31,302 bases of DNA from a virus, in the IMG/VR virus record IMGVR_UViG_3300010296_003308, positions 1-31,302 of that record, one strand, 5' to 3'. This document shows, piece after piece, positions 1 through 6,597 of this stretch; the stretch's first letter is position 1; each line of letters starts with the position of its first letter. A model generated the notes under the pieces. That model was given only the letters and a program-made list of their open reading frames with translations, made no database searches and was not told where the DNA came from. Position numbers and translations under genes: made by a program.

Positions 1-47
1 ACCGTATCAAACTCATCCTCTACACTGTGAAACCAAGATAAGTAAAT

Positions 48-150
48 GTGTGCGTACAGTGCTTACTCGCAGTTAGGACATTTGTCGTTCATTGCTGTGG
101 CTTCAGCTATATTAGTTAAGAGCTAACTAGACGACACACTGTACGCACAC
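48..150 (+). ncRNA. Structured leader-like element with nested inverted repeats
   Basis: A perfect 14-base inverted repeat pairs 48-61 (GTGTGCGTACAGTG) with 137-150. Directly inside it, 83-88 (TGTCGT) pairs with 131-136, contiguous with the outer right arm. Inside that lie two small hairpins: 94-97 with 104-107 (GCTG/CAGC) and 113-118 with 124-129 (TAGTTA/TAACTA, 5-base loop). Together they can fold into a long stem closing a multibranch loop. The element ends 12 bases before the ATG of a small plus-strand ORF, so a 5' leader or riboswitch-like role is possible. No known RNA family is recognised. The strand is inferred from the downstream ORF; the minus-strand transcript could fold similarly. 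Confidence 0.45.
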
Positions 151-162
151 TTACCGCACACC

Positions 163-387
163 ATGTACGAAATAAAACTAATATATCCTAAACACAAACA
201 GTATACACCGTCAAACGAGTATTGTGAAAGCATAACACACACTGCTGTTATTGATCTGTTTTTGCGAGGCGTACATGCCCATCAATCAAGTGCTACACGC
301 ATCATACTAGAGTCAGAACGAGATCGTACATACGCACTGCTACTGTTGAGTTCAAATCCTCAGTATACAGTTGTGAGTGTGGATTAA
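163..387 (+). CDS. Small hypothetical protein (74 aa)
   Basis: This 74-aa ORF starts at ATG and ends at TAA, and I do not recognise a family. The codons look ordinary for this genome, and the protein has a mixed charged N-terminal half and a hydrophobic LLLL stretch near residues 56-59. There is no Shine-Dalgarno sequence before the ATG, but the structured element at 48-150 lies immediately upstream. It is one of only three plus-strand genes proposed in the window and is followed by about 220 bases without a gene that carry hairpins and a terminator-like site. It could be a real small accessory gene or a chance ORF. Confidence 0.45.
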   Translation: MYEIKLIYPKHKQYTPSNEYCESITHTAVIDLFLRGVHAHQSSATRIILESERDRTYALLLLSSNPQYTVVSVD

Positions 388-512
388 AGACTCATCTTTT
401 AGTCAATCACTGTTTAAGGGGCATTGCAACACTATGTATGACGTCTGTCGTTGTGGTTTGACAAAAACTGTGCATATACTGTACTCAAGTACTGTGGTAC
501 TGATCTGTGCTA

Positions 513-548
513 TGTAAAACGTTGCTTACTGTGTGTAAAACGTTTTAC
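513..548. repeat. Direct repeats overlapping a 14-bp palindrome, operator-like
   Basis: TGTAAAACGTT occurs at 513-523 and again at 534-544, an offset of 21 bases or about two DNA helical turns. The second copy continues into GTAAAACGTTTTAC (535-548), a perfect palindrome. This arrangement could bind a dimeric regulator, but no promoter is evident right beside it. It is seen directly in the sequence; the operator role is inference. Confidence 0.35.
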
Positions 549-576
549 CGCTTCGCGGCTGTGGGCTTGTGCGCAG

Positions 577-592
577 GCGCTTCGCGCTTTTT
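577..592 (+). terminator. Mini-hairpin plus T-run, terminator-like
   Basis: GCGC-TTC-GCGC (577-587) is followed at once by five T (588-592), the form of a short rho-independent terminator for plus-strand transcription from the small ORF. The stem is only 4 bp, so strength is doubtful. Confidence 0.35.
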
Positions 593-597
593 GGGCG

Positions 598-611
598 AAA
601 CCGCTGTGCGG
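598..611 (-). terminator. Mini-hairpin right after the sulfotransferase stop
   Basis: On the minus strand the stop codon of the gene ending at 612 is followed directly by CCGC-ACA-GCGG (611-601) and then TTT. A related hairpin CCGC-TTC-GCGG lies at 548-558. The T-run is short, so it may act as an mRNA 3'-end stabiliser as much as a terminator. It marks the end of the long minus-strand run. Confidence 0.35.
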
Positions 612-1211
612 CTAGAGTGGATATCCGTGACGCAGGGAAATGGTTCTGTTTGCACTGTTGATGGCCACACGCTGTTCTAGACTTAGTAGGCTGTTTGAAC
701 GGCGACTCTTGATTGAGCTTCCTACAACATCCGTTGAGGCTGCTAGTATTGCTGTGCGATCATATGTTTCGCCGAACTGTTCAAGCAGATCAACTAGGTC
801 TTGTGCTAGGTATTCTGTGCGTCCTTGATGTAGGTTCTTGTACTTGCCCACATAATAGTCGTAGTATGATTCAACACCACCCGTGCATCTTGCACAGTTC
901 TTCATCCATTGCTGCCAATCTCGGCTTTGGCACACACGTTCTAGTTCGAGATATTCTTGCCAATTCCATGCAGTGCCTCGGCTGTTTTTCTTTGAGCGTA
1001 TGCGATGATGCCACAGGCTGTTTACAAATGTAGCAGGTTCTCGCACAAAGCAAAACACTGCTCCGTCATAATCGGGACTGTCATGTGCATCATATATAGG
1101 ATCTCCGCTCCAACGAGCACCTTGCACATGTGCCAACAGTTGACGTTCTACCCAACGACCGCCTGTCTTGGGTATGTGTACAAACATAGAATTTTCAAGT
1201 ATTATTGCCAT
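612..1211 (-). CDS. Sulfotransferase-like protein (199 aa)
   Basis: The N-terminal loop HIPKTGGRW (residues 12-20) is the 5'-phosphosulfate-binding P-loop variant typical of the carbohydrate 2-O/6-O sulfotransferase superfamily, and FVREPATFVNSLWHHR (55-70) matches the 3'-phosphate-binding Arg/Ser region. Such enzymes move sulfate from PAPS to sugar hydroxyls. The protein is about 200 aa, near the lower limit for the family, and no signal peptide or membrane segment is visible, so it should act in the host cytoplasm. It lies 2 bases after the FkbM methyltransferase gene, at the end of the minus-strand run. An APS-kinase-like gene at 12277-12729 could supply PAPS. The acceptor is unknown; a glycan is an inference. 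Confidence 0.72.
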   Translation of the reverse strand: MAIILENSMFVHIPKTGGRWVERQLLAHVQGARWSGDPIYDAHDSPDYDGAVFCFVREPATFVNSLWHHRIRSKKNSRGTAWNWQEYLELERVCQSRDWQQWMKNCARCTGGVESYYDYYVGKYKNLHQGRTEYLAQDLVDLLEQFGETYDRTAILAASTDVVGSSIKSRRSNSLLSLEQRVAINSANRTISLRHGYPL

Positions 1212-1213
1212 TG

Positions 1214-1954
1214 TTACTTCGCCACAAAAAGAAAGTCACCATCATGTATGTTGATGTCGCCGTGTGCTACTTCAACTCCGTGATCCACTGATTCAACCTG
1301 CACCAATCCTTGACCTCTGTGATTGTAGTAGCATGTGTATTGATCTGTGTCCCACATCCATTGGAATGTTGCACTAACTGGTCCATTGTTGAACACGGGA
1401 TATATCTCTATCATACAGGTTGGACGATTACGCTCAATGGTTGACGCAGCACCACGCAGTACATCCAGTTCGTGTCCTTCTGTGTCTATTTTAAGAAAGC
1501 CCACACGCTCAAAACCAAAACTGTCCAGTGCAACAGTTTCAACTTCAATGGGCTGTCCGTTTACAATATTGGTAAATGAGTTGTTGCCCAGTTTCTTGTC
1601 ATCAACCCAAAATGTTGCTGTGCCTGCTCGATCGCACACAGCATAAGGATAAGTTGTGATGTTGTCAAACTGATCTGCTACCCAACGCAGTCTTGTGTCA
1701 TGCACAAAAGGAACTGCTTCAAAGCAGTGTACATGTTCAGCATGTTCTGCAAATGCCCATGCATATGTTCCTGTTGATGCTCCTACATCAATGGTGTGCT
1801 GATCCTTGTGTATGTAGTTGAGTGCTTGTCCTAGCATAAACTCACGCTTGTGCAGTTCTAGTATCTTTTTGTTGAACCTGCGCTTGTTGAGTACTTTGTC
1901 ACTGAGTCGTAGACCTGTGTCTTTTAAATATTCTCTATCTTGTTGTCTGTCCAT
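1214..1954 (-). CDS. FkbM-family SAM methyltransferase
   Basis: This class I SAM-dependent methyltransferase has motif I IDVGASTGTYA (residues 55-65), an acidic ribose-binding residue in HCFEAVP (76-82), and the FkbM signature FLKIDTEGHELDVLRG (153-168). The length of 246 aa is usual. FkbM enzymes often O-methylate sugars or polyketide hydroxyls, and in phages they commonly sit beside glycan genes. The start is ATG at 1954, preceded by an AGGAAC ribosome-binding site. It lies between a PhyH-type oxygenase and a sulfotransferase, all on the minus strand with gaps under 10 bases, so the three are probably co-expressed modifying enzymes. The substrate is unknown. Confidence 0.85.
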   Translation of the reverse strand: MDRQQDREYLKDTGLRLSDKVLNKRRFNKKILELHKREFMLGQALNYIHKDQHTIDVGASTGTYAWAFAEHAEHVHCFEAVPFVHDTRLRWVADQFDNITTYPYAVCDRAGTATFWVDDKKLGNNSFTNIVNGQPIEVETVALDSFGFERVGFLKIDTEGHELDVLRGAASTIERNRPTCMIEIYPVFNNGPVSATFQWMWDTDQYTCYYNHRGQGLVQVESVDHGVEVAHGDINIHDGDFLFVAK

Positions 1955-1962
1955 GGTTGTTC

Positions 1963-2985
1963 CTATTTCAACAGTACTTGTATGGCAATTCTATCTTTGC
2001 TTTCACAGATACCACCGCGGTGCATGCCTGCTGGATCAAACACTATGCAGTTTGTATTTGCACTGACCAACAGTTGTTCTGTTCCTATTATACGCTGCTG
2101 TAGAGGATTATGATCTACAAGTGTTCTACCAAAGTTGTAACTCACACGTAGATGTTTGGGCAAACGGAATATGCTTGCTCTTTTTTCTGGAGTATCACAG
2201 TATGATCCTGTTGCGATTGCTCTTCCGAATATGTTCTGTAGATCGTCGTGCATCCATCTGTTGCTTTGTGGAACATAACTGAATGGTCCACTTTCAAGTC
2301 CAACATCATTTAGATACAGCATGACTTTGATTTGATCTTCGACTGGGTCTATGTGTAGGTTAGTTGTTTTGCTAACATAGGTTTGATCTTGATAGAACTG
2401 CTTCCAATGACTGTCTGTGGGTGTGCCTACCACAAGGTACGCACTGCCTACTTTTAATGCTCTTTCTCTTGCTAGATACTTGCCAGCAGCATCCATTAGG
2501 CCTGCATCTGCAAGTGCTTGTTGTATCATTCGTCGAACGTCTTTGGACACAGGGCATCCGCGATCCATAGTGCCAATGGGTGGTACCCAATCTTCTTGCT
2601 CGTATAGTTTTTCTATGCTGGGCTCTAGTGCAGTTTTTACTTCATCTAGATCTACTTGTGCAGCATAAAATCCTTGTTCGTAAAGTGCATCGTGTGCTTC
2701 GTTGTTTGGAAACAGGTCGGTGTGTTTTCTAGATTTTGGAAACCAACTGTAAAAGTCAAACATAGTTTTGACTCTTGCTCTAGTTTTTTTATCTAGTTGG
2801 CTGTATTTGTAAAAGGTACTACTGAATGTATTCCAATCGTTGTTTTCAAATGCACGTTGCATTACTTCCAAATCTCTTGGAACACTTGGTGTATCTAAAA
2901 ATCTAGGTTCACTTTCTACACCAGGAAACTCTGCTAGGTCTGGAAAAACAAAGTCGTGGTCGTATATCGGGTTGTCAAATCTCAA
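1963..2985 (-). CDS. Phytanoyl-CoA dioxygenase (PhyH)-like Fe(II)/2OG oxygenase
   Basis: The 340-aa protein has the non-haem iron facial triad of the PhyH/Fe(II)-2-oxoglutarate oxygenases: HID (residues 211-213) and a distal His in MHRGG (321-325), followed by an Arg (332) suited to bind 2-oxoglutarate. The core between them (VMLYLNDVG, GPFSYVPQS) is the usual jelly-roll sequence. The first ~130 residues are not recognised. The start is TTG at 2985; an in-frame TGA lies just upstream and a near-perfect AAGGAGG sits 9 bases before it, so TTG is well supported. An ACTAAATA late-promoter-like box precedes the ribosome-binding site. The substrate is unknown; hydroxylation of a small molecule or sugar is possible. 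Confidence 0.75.
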   Translation of the reverse strand: MRFDNPIYDHDFVFPDLAEFPGVESEPRFLDTPSVPRDLEVMQRAFENNDWNTFSSTFYKYSQLDKKTRARVKTMFDFYSWFPKSRKHTDLFPNNEAHDALYEQGFYAAQVDLDEVKTALEPSIEKLYEQEDWVPPIGTMDRGCPVSKDVRRMIQQALADAGLMDAAGKYLARERALKVGSAYLVVGTPTDSHWKQFYQDQTYVSKTTNLHIDPVEDQIKVMLYLNDVGLESGPFSYVPQSNRWMHDDLQNIFGRAIATGSYCDTPEKRASIFRLPKHLRVSYNFGRTLVDHNPLQQRIIGTEQLLVSANTNCIVFDPAGMHRGGICESKDRIAIQVLLK

Positions 2986-3006
2986 TAATCAAGTCCTCCT
3001 TGCACA

Positions 3007-3014
3007 TATTTAGT
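3007..3014 (-). promoter_or_regulatory. Possible late promoter variant (ACTAAATA)
   Basis: On the minus strand ACTAAATA matches the T4 late consensus TATAAATA at 6 of 8 positions. It overlaps the stop of the upstream sulfotransferase-like gene and lies 21 bases before the TTG start of the PhyH-like gene, with AAGGAGG between. Unlike the other late boxes here it would give a leadered mRNA. Confidence 0.4.
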
Positions 3015-3711
3015 CAAGGTTATTCATGCTCTTTTTTAATCTCTTTTGTGTTTTAGCATCCAGTGGAGGTGCTTTTGTAGGATTTAACAATGCTCTAGCA
3101 GCAACACGACCTATAGTTCCTATGTACTGTGCAGCCATATCTGCTGCTTCGTCGATAGCCCAGTTATGATTGTCAATATATTTTTGTGATATTTCTCTCA
3201 AGAAATCATGGTTAACTACACGGTTACGATCAGCAGCAGGATAGTTTAGCAGTGTATATTCTCTATCTAATGGCAACATATCTTCCCAATATATTCTGCG
3301 TATAGATTTCCATTTGTACATTCTTGCAATTAACTCCCAATAGAAGTTGACCACTTTGAAGTTCTTAAGTGTAATTAAAAACAGTTCATCATCAATTACA
3401 AAGTCGCCATCGTCTGCTGGACGGTCTCCCCAGTTATTGGTTTGTCTGGCTATGCAGTAACTAATTGCTTGATCATAAACATTGTGTCTTAGGCTTACTA
3501 TGAGATCCCAACGATTTGCATCAGGCGGAATGTATTTTGTGTGATCGTGTAACACACAAGGTCCATCCATTGCATACAGCATCTCAGGAGTAGACTTGGG
3601 CTCGCCCATGTGCCATAGATAGGTTACACCCAACCTTTCCATTTCTTGTTGTGCAATAACATGCGAACCAGTACGTCCCGCAGTTTTAATTAATACTCTG
3701 TCTTGTGTCAA
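3010..3711 (-). CDS. Sulfotransferase-like P-loop protein (233 aa)
   Basis: KTAGRTGSHVI (residues 9-19) resembles the 5'-phosphosulfate loop of sulfotransferases, and SLRHNVYDQAISY (73-85) has the Arg and Ser spacing of the 3'-phosphate-binding region. On this basis it is a probable PAPS-dependent sulfotransferase, more divergent than the two others in the window. The start is TTG at 3711, sharing TTGA with the stop codon of the preceding gene, with GGAG 9 bases upstream; there is no in-frame ATG before residue 35. The C-terminus is Lys/Arg-rich. A generic P-loop kinase is a less likely alternative. Confidence 0.58.
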   Translation of the reverse strand: MTQDRVLIKTAGRTGSHVIAQQEMERLGVTYLWHMGEPKSTPEMLYAMDGPCVLHDHTKYIPPDANRWDLIVSLRHNVYDQAISYCIARQTNNWGDRPADDGDFVIDDELFLITLKNFKVVNFYWELIARMYKWKSIRRIYWEDMLPLDREYTLLNYPAADRNRVVNHDFLREISQKYIDNHNWAIDEAADMAAQYIGTIGRVAARALLNPTKAPPLDAKTQKRLKKSMNNLD

Positions 3712-3983
3712 ACTAATTTCTCCACCCTACGTGCTTGAGGGTATTTAAGTACAAACCAAGTGGCTGTTCTTTCTTCGTGAATATCAACATAAATGTCACA
3801 ACGACAATATACATCTCCGGGCAGTGCTTGACTGTTTGAATGATGTAATACTAGATCGTAACCAGGTTGATTACACTGTTTAAAAAGTTCATCACCTAGT
3901 TCCCTCTGAACCCAAATCATTTCCATTCTTTCGTTTACGTGTGTCCATTTAAACTCACACTGCGAAAGATAAAATCTTGTCAT
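3708..3983 (-). CDS. Hypothetical protein (91 aa)
   Basis: The family is not recognised. The ATG at 3983 overlaps the stop of the ferredoxin-reductase gene as ATGA, the usual coupling in this genome; a longer reading from 4049 would overlap that gene by 70 bases and is less likely. The protein has several His and Cys residues (a Cys-Arg-Cys in its second half) but no clear zinc motif. It ends in TTGA overlap with the next sulfotransferase-like gene, so the reductase, this protein and the sulfotransferase-like protein are translationally linked. Confidence 0.6.
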   Translation of the reverse strand: MTRFYLSQCEFKWTHVNERMEMIWVQRELGDELFKQCNQPGYDLVLHHSNSQALPGDVYCRCDIYVDIHEERTATWFVLKYPQARRVEKLV

Positions 3984-4708
3984 CCTACAAATGCTTTCTC
4001 TTGTACAAATGTACCCTGTGTTCGTTTGTTTCCTTCTTGCCAACCCCAAGAAGTTAACATAGATTTAACGTCATTGTTAAACGGCATGCTTCCGCAAATC
4101 ATTACTTTGTGCTTGATAGGATCAGCATCTGTAAGAATTACCCCACTGGCTAACATAGTTGTAATACGCTTGTTCAACCCGTGCCAGTCTGGATCTTGTG
4201 TTACTATAGGAATATAATCAATATCGCCTAGCTCAGGAAATTCAAGAAAATCGTTATAACTCCATAGGTCTTCTTGGGTGCGTACACTCCAAACAACATG
4301 TATACGATCAAATGCTTCGTAAGTCTCTGGTTCTCGTAGCAAACTAATAAAAGGAGCAATACCTGTTCCTGTGGCTAACATCCAAAGCTCTCCACCAAGT
4401 TCAAGATTAGCAAGTGTTAGTGTGCCTGTAGCACGGTCGCCCATTTCAATATAGTCCCCTTCTTTGATATGTTGTAACCGGCTTGTAAGGGGACCGTCTT
4501 CTACTTTGATTGAATAAAATTCAAGATAGTTGTCATAAGGTCCCGAAGTTAGGCTATAAGCACGACTAGGCACATCTTTGTCTAGTGTACTAATCATAAC
4601 AAATTCGCCCGCACTAAATCGAAATGTGGGCGGACGTTCTGTTTTAATTCTAAATAATCTATCAGTATAGTGTTCTACTTCTGTTACTGCTAAATTGAGT
4701 GTTCCCAT
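3980..4708 (-). CDS. Ferredoxin/flavodoxin-NADP+ reductase (Fpr-type)
   Basis: This 242-aa protein has the two-domain FNR layout. The N-terminal FAD barrel carries RAYS (residues 49-52, the RxYS FAD motif). The NADP domain has GTGIAPF (114-120), CGSM (205-208) and a short C-terminal tail like bacterial Fpr reductases. It would pass electrons between NADPH and ferredoxin or flavodoxin in the host cytoplasm. The start is ATG at 4708 with AGGAC upstream. It follows a GNAT-like gene in the gp41 run, so early expression is likely. In a phage it may power a ferredoxin-dependent enzyme such as ribonucleotide reduction, desaturation or assimilatory reactions; this is inference, since no partner ferredoxin lies in the window. 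Confidence 0.85.
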   Translation of the reverse strand: MGTLNLAVTEVEHYTDRLFRIKTERPPTFRFSAGEFVMISTLDKDVPSRAYSLTSGPYDNYLEFYSIKVEDGPLTSRLQHIKEGDYIEMGDRATGTLTLANLELGGELWMLATGTGIAPFISLLREPETYEAFDRIHVVWSVRTQEDLWSYNDFLEFPELGDIDYIPIVTQDPDWHGLNKRITTMLASGVILTDADPIKHKVMICGSMPFNNDVKSMLTSWGWQEGNKRTQGTFVQEKAFVG

Positions 4709-4716
4709 AATAGTCC

Positions 4717-5142
4717 TTAACTGTATTCAAAATTTTGACAATCAAAGTGTTTGTTTAAAAATTTAGCGCCATTCCTAATATGAAACTTTTGAGCCATTTC
4801 AGTAAGAGGACTTAATGTTACAAAACGTTTGACTGTGGGCCTCTGTTCCTGTATTCTTTTTTGTGTTGCAAATATAATATCTCTACCAGCACCCTTGGTA
4901 TAACTCCACACAGTATAAAATACAGCAATACTTTCACCTAAGTGATCTAACATATCCTGTTCACAAGTAGGAACTTCATCCATATATGTTACACATACTA
5001 TTGCATTGACAGAACCATTAAAGTCATCCTCGAGAACAAAAACTTCTCTCCCGTCAGTTATCCTCCACATCCAATCTATGTGAGGCCGTACCGGGTCATC
5101 TTTTAACTTTTCTAATTCTTCCATATGTAATAGTCTTAACAT
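4717..5142 (-). CDS. Putative GNAT-fold acetyltransferase (141 aa)
   Basis: The protein shows a weak GNAT pattern: a strand followed by SYTKGAGRDI (about residues 80-89), like the acetyl-CoA pyrophosphate loop (Q/R-x-x-G-x-G/A), and a C-terminal TLSPLTEMAQKFHIRNGA segment that resembles the last GNAT strand and helix. Its length is normal for a single GNAT domain. The ATG follows the gp41 stop codon directly, preceded by AGAAGAA. Substrate and role are unknown. The call rests on motif shape only. Confidence 0.5.
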   Translation of the reverse strand: MLRLLHMEELEKLKDDPVRPHIDWMWRITDGREVFVLEDDFNGSVNAIVCVTYMDEVPTCEQDMLDHLGESIAVFYTVWSYTKGAGRDIIFATQKRIQEQRPTVKRFVTLSPLTEMAQKFHIRNGAKFLNKHFDCQNFEYS

Positions 5143-6561
5143 CTATTCTTCTGTTCCTAGTGTATTTAAAAATTGTCTCAACTTGGTCGAGTCTGTTTCT
5201 GCACGTATCTTCTTAACTGGTTCGCCGTCATCTGGTGTTGAATTATTTGTACCTGTAGGATTTCTTTTGAGTGCATCAAGTATCTTCGACCCTCCAGCAC
5301 TAGCAGTGGTTTGTTCTTCACCATCTTCACCTAGATCCATAATACGTAATGTATCTACATCAAACGCTAGATCGATCTTTTGTCCTACACCTGAACTTGA
5401 ACGTGTCTTCATCAACTGAATTTGATAACGCCCACGCTCACGCATTGCACGACTTGTAAAGATACCTATGAGATTGTCAGCAGTATTAATTTTACTAATA
5501 CCGCCACTAATGTGGCTGTGGTCAAATTCTATCTCCTCAACGCTGGATCTATTTAACTGACTTGCTGTAACAAACACACAGTTAAGTTCCATAGCCAAGT
5601 TACGCAGTTCTTCTGATACGTACTTGTCCTTAACAAACAAGTTCTCTGCACTAATCTTTGCAGCAATTGGATGCATCAAGTCCAAATAGTCTACAAGTAT
5701 TGCATCTACCTTGCGTCCTGTTTTAATTTCATACTCTTTGATGTATGCACGTAAGTCGTTTGCGTTCTTACCAGTTGGCATATACTTGACTTGAAATGCG
5801 CCTGCTTTCTTGCCAATCATCTTAACTTTCATCTGCACATCATCAATTTGCTTAAACACATCTCTGCTAGGTATTTCTGACACCATTGAATCAAGTCGCA
5901 TACTAACTAGATTCTCACTAAGTTCAAAAGTTACGTACAGTACATTCATACCTTCCAAACACCAGTTAACACCTAGGTTAGCCATAAACAAACTCTTACC
6001 TGAACCAGAGCCACCTGCAAAGATGTTAAGCTCGCCTCTGTTGAATCCACCAAACAGTTTCTTATCTAAGCTCGGCCAGCCTGTGCTTACTTGTCCGTTC
6101 TTGTCCTTAATCGCTTCCAAACGACTCTTAGGATCCGCCCAATAGTCAGTACCAAGATCTTTTTGAAGACCAATTTGAACAGCCTTCTTAACCAAGTCTT
6201 CAACAGGCCCATATTCACCTTTCTCAAGCAAGTCAGCACTCTTAAGAATTGCTGCTTCTAGTGCTTTGTGTCTACTAAACGTTTCAAATTCTTGTAGCAA
6301 CCAGTCATAATGATTCTCTTGTAGTTGCCCTGGATTTTTTAGATTGTTATCAGTTGCCGCATTGATCATATCAAATGTAGGCATAGCATTATGCTCTTCG
6401 ACATATTCTTTTAAGAATTTTGCCGGATTTTGTAAACGTCTATCAAATGTGTCAGGATCAAACACACCCTGACATCTTACAAACGATTCTGCATCTGTAA
6501 GAAACATTTCTAAATAAACTTTTTGTATGTCGTAACCGTAGTCTGTATTCTGTCTCGTCAT
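5143..6561 (-). CDS. 41: Replicative DNA helicase, gp41/DnaB family
   Basis: This is the T4 gp41-type hexameric 5'-3' helicase that unwinds DNA at the fork and partners the gp61 primase. The RecA-like core has Walker A GSGSGKS (residues 184-190), Walker B AILVDYLDL (287-295), a TASQLNRS sensor segment (332-339) and an arginine-rich region near 370-378. An all-helical N-terminal region (1-140) is typical. I chose the ATG at 6561 (472 aa). The longer reading from TTG at 6603 is disfavoured because a perfect TATAAT lies 6 bases before the ATG and a TTGACA 18 bases further up, so the transcript would begin at or near this ATG. It is followed without a gap by the GNAT-like gene. Confidence 0.93.
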   Translation of the reverse strand: MTRQNTDYGYDIQKVYLEMFLTDAESFVRCQGVFDPDTFDRRLQNPAKFLKEYVEEHNAMPTFDMINAATDNNLKNPGQLQENHYDWLLQEFETFSRHKALEAAILKSADLLEKGEYGPVEDLVKKAVQIGLQKDLGTDYWADPKSRLEAIKDKNGQVSTGWPSLDKKLFGGFNRGELNIFAGGSGSGKSLFMANLGVNWCLEGMNVLYVTFELSENLVSMRLDSMVSEIPSRDVFKQIDDVQMKVKMIGKKAGAFQVKYMPTGKNANDLRAYIKEYEIKTGRKVDAILVDYLDLMHPIAAKISAENLFVKDKYVSEELRNLAMELNCVFVTASQLNRSSVEEIEFDHSHISGGISKINTADNLIGIFTSRAMRERGRYQIQLMKTRSSSGVGQKIDLAFDVDTLRIMDLGEDGEEQTTASAGGSKILDALKRNPTGTNNSTPDDGEPVKKIRAETDSTKLRQFLNTLGTEE

Positions 6562-6567
6562 GTTCTT

Positions 6568-6597
6568 ATTATACTTTCTTATACCATTGATTGTCAA
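6568..6597 (-). promoter_or_regulatory. Sigma70-type early promoter of gp41 gene
   Basis: On the minus strand TTGACA (6597-6592) is separated by 18 bases from TATAAT (6573-6568), and the ATG of gp41 starts after exactly 6 bases. Both boxes match the bacterial consensus perfectly. The -35 box lies inside the 3' end of the carbamoyltransferase gene. The predicted transcript start coincides with the start codon, giving a leaderless mRNA. Confidence 0.8.

Larger units (their letters stand above)
388..611. other. Gene-free region with repeats and mini-hairpins
   Basis: This stretch of about 220 bases between the small plus-strand ORF and the end of the sulfotransferase gene has no credible ORF on either strand. 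It contains two 11-base direct repeats (TGTAAAACGTT at 513-523 and 534-544, 21 bases start to start). The second is part of a 14-base perfect palindrome at 535-548. It also holds a small AGTAC/GTACT hairpin near 488-501 and three GC-rich 11-base mini-hairpins (548-558, 577-587, 601-611). It looks like a regulatory and termination zone between converging genes. Confidence 0.5.

Noticed and set aside
458-486. TTGACA at 458-463 as a plus-strand -35 box
   Set aside because: No acceptable -10 hexamer lies 16-18 bases downstream; TATACT at 475-480 is only 11 bases away.
713-1033. Plus-strand ORFs lying across the 0.6-2.1 kb genes
   Set aside because: They are antisense shadows of the sulfotransferase and FkbM genes with Cys- and Ser-rich, unnatural composition.
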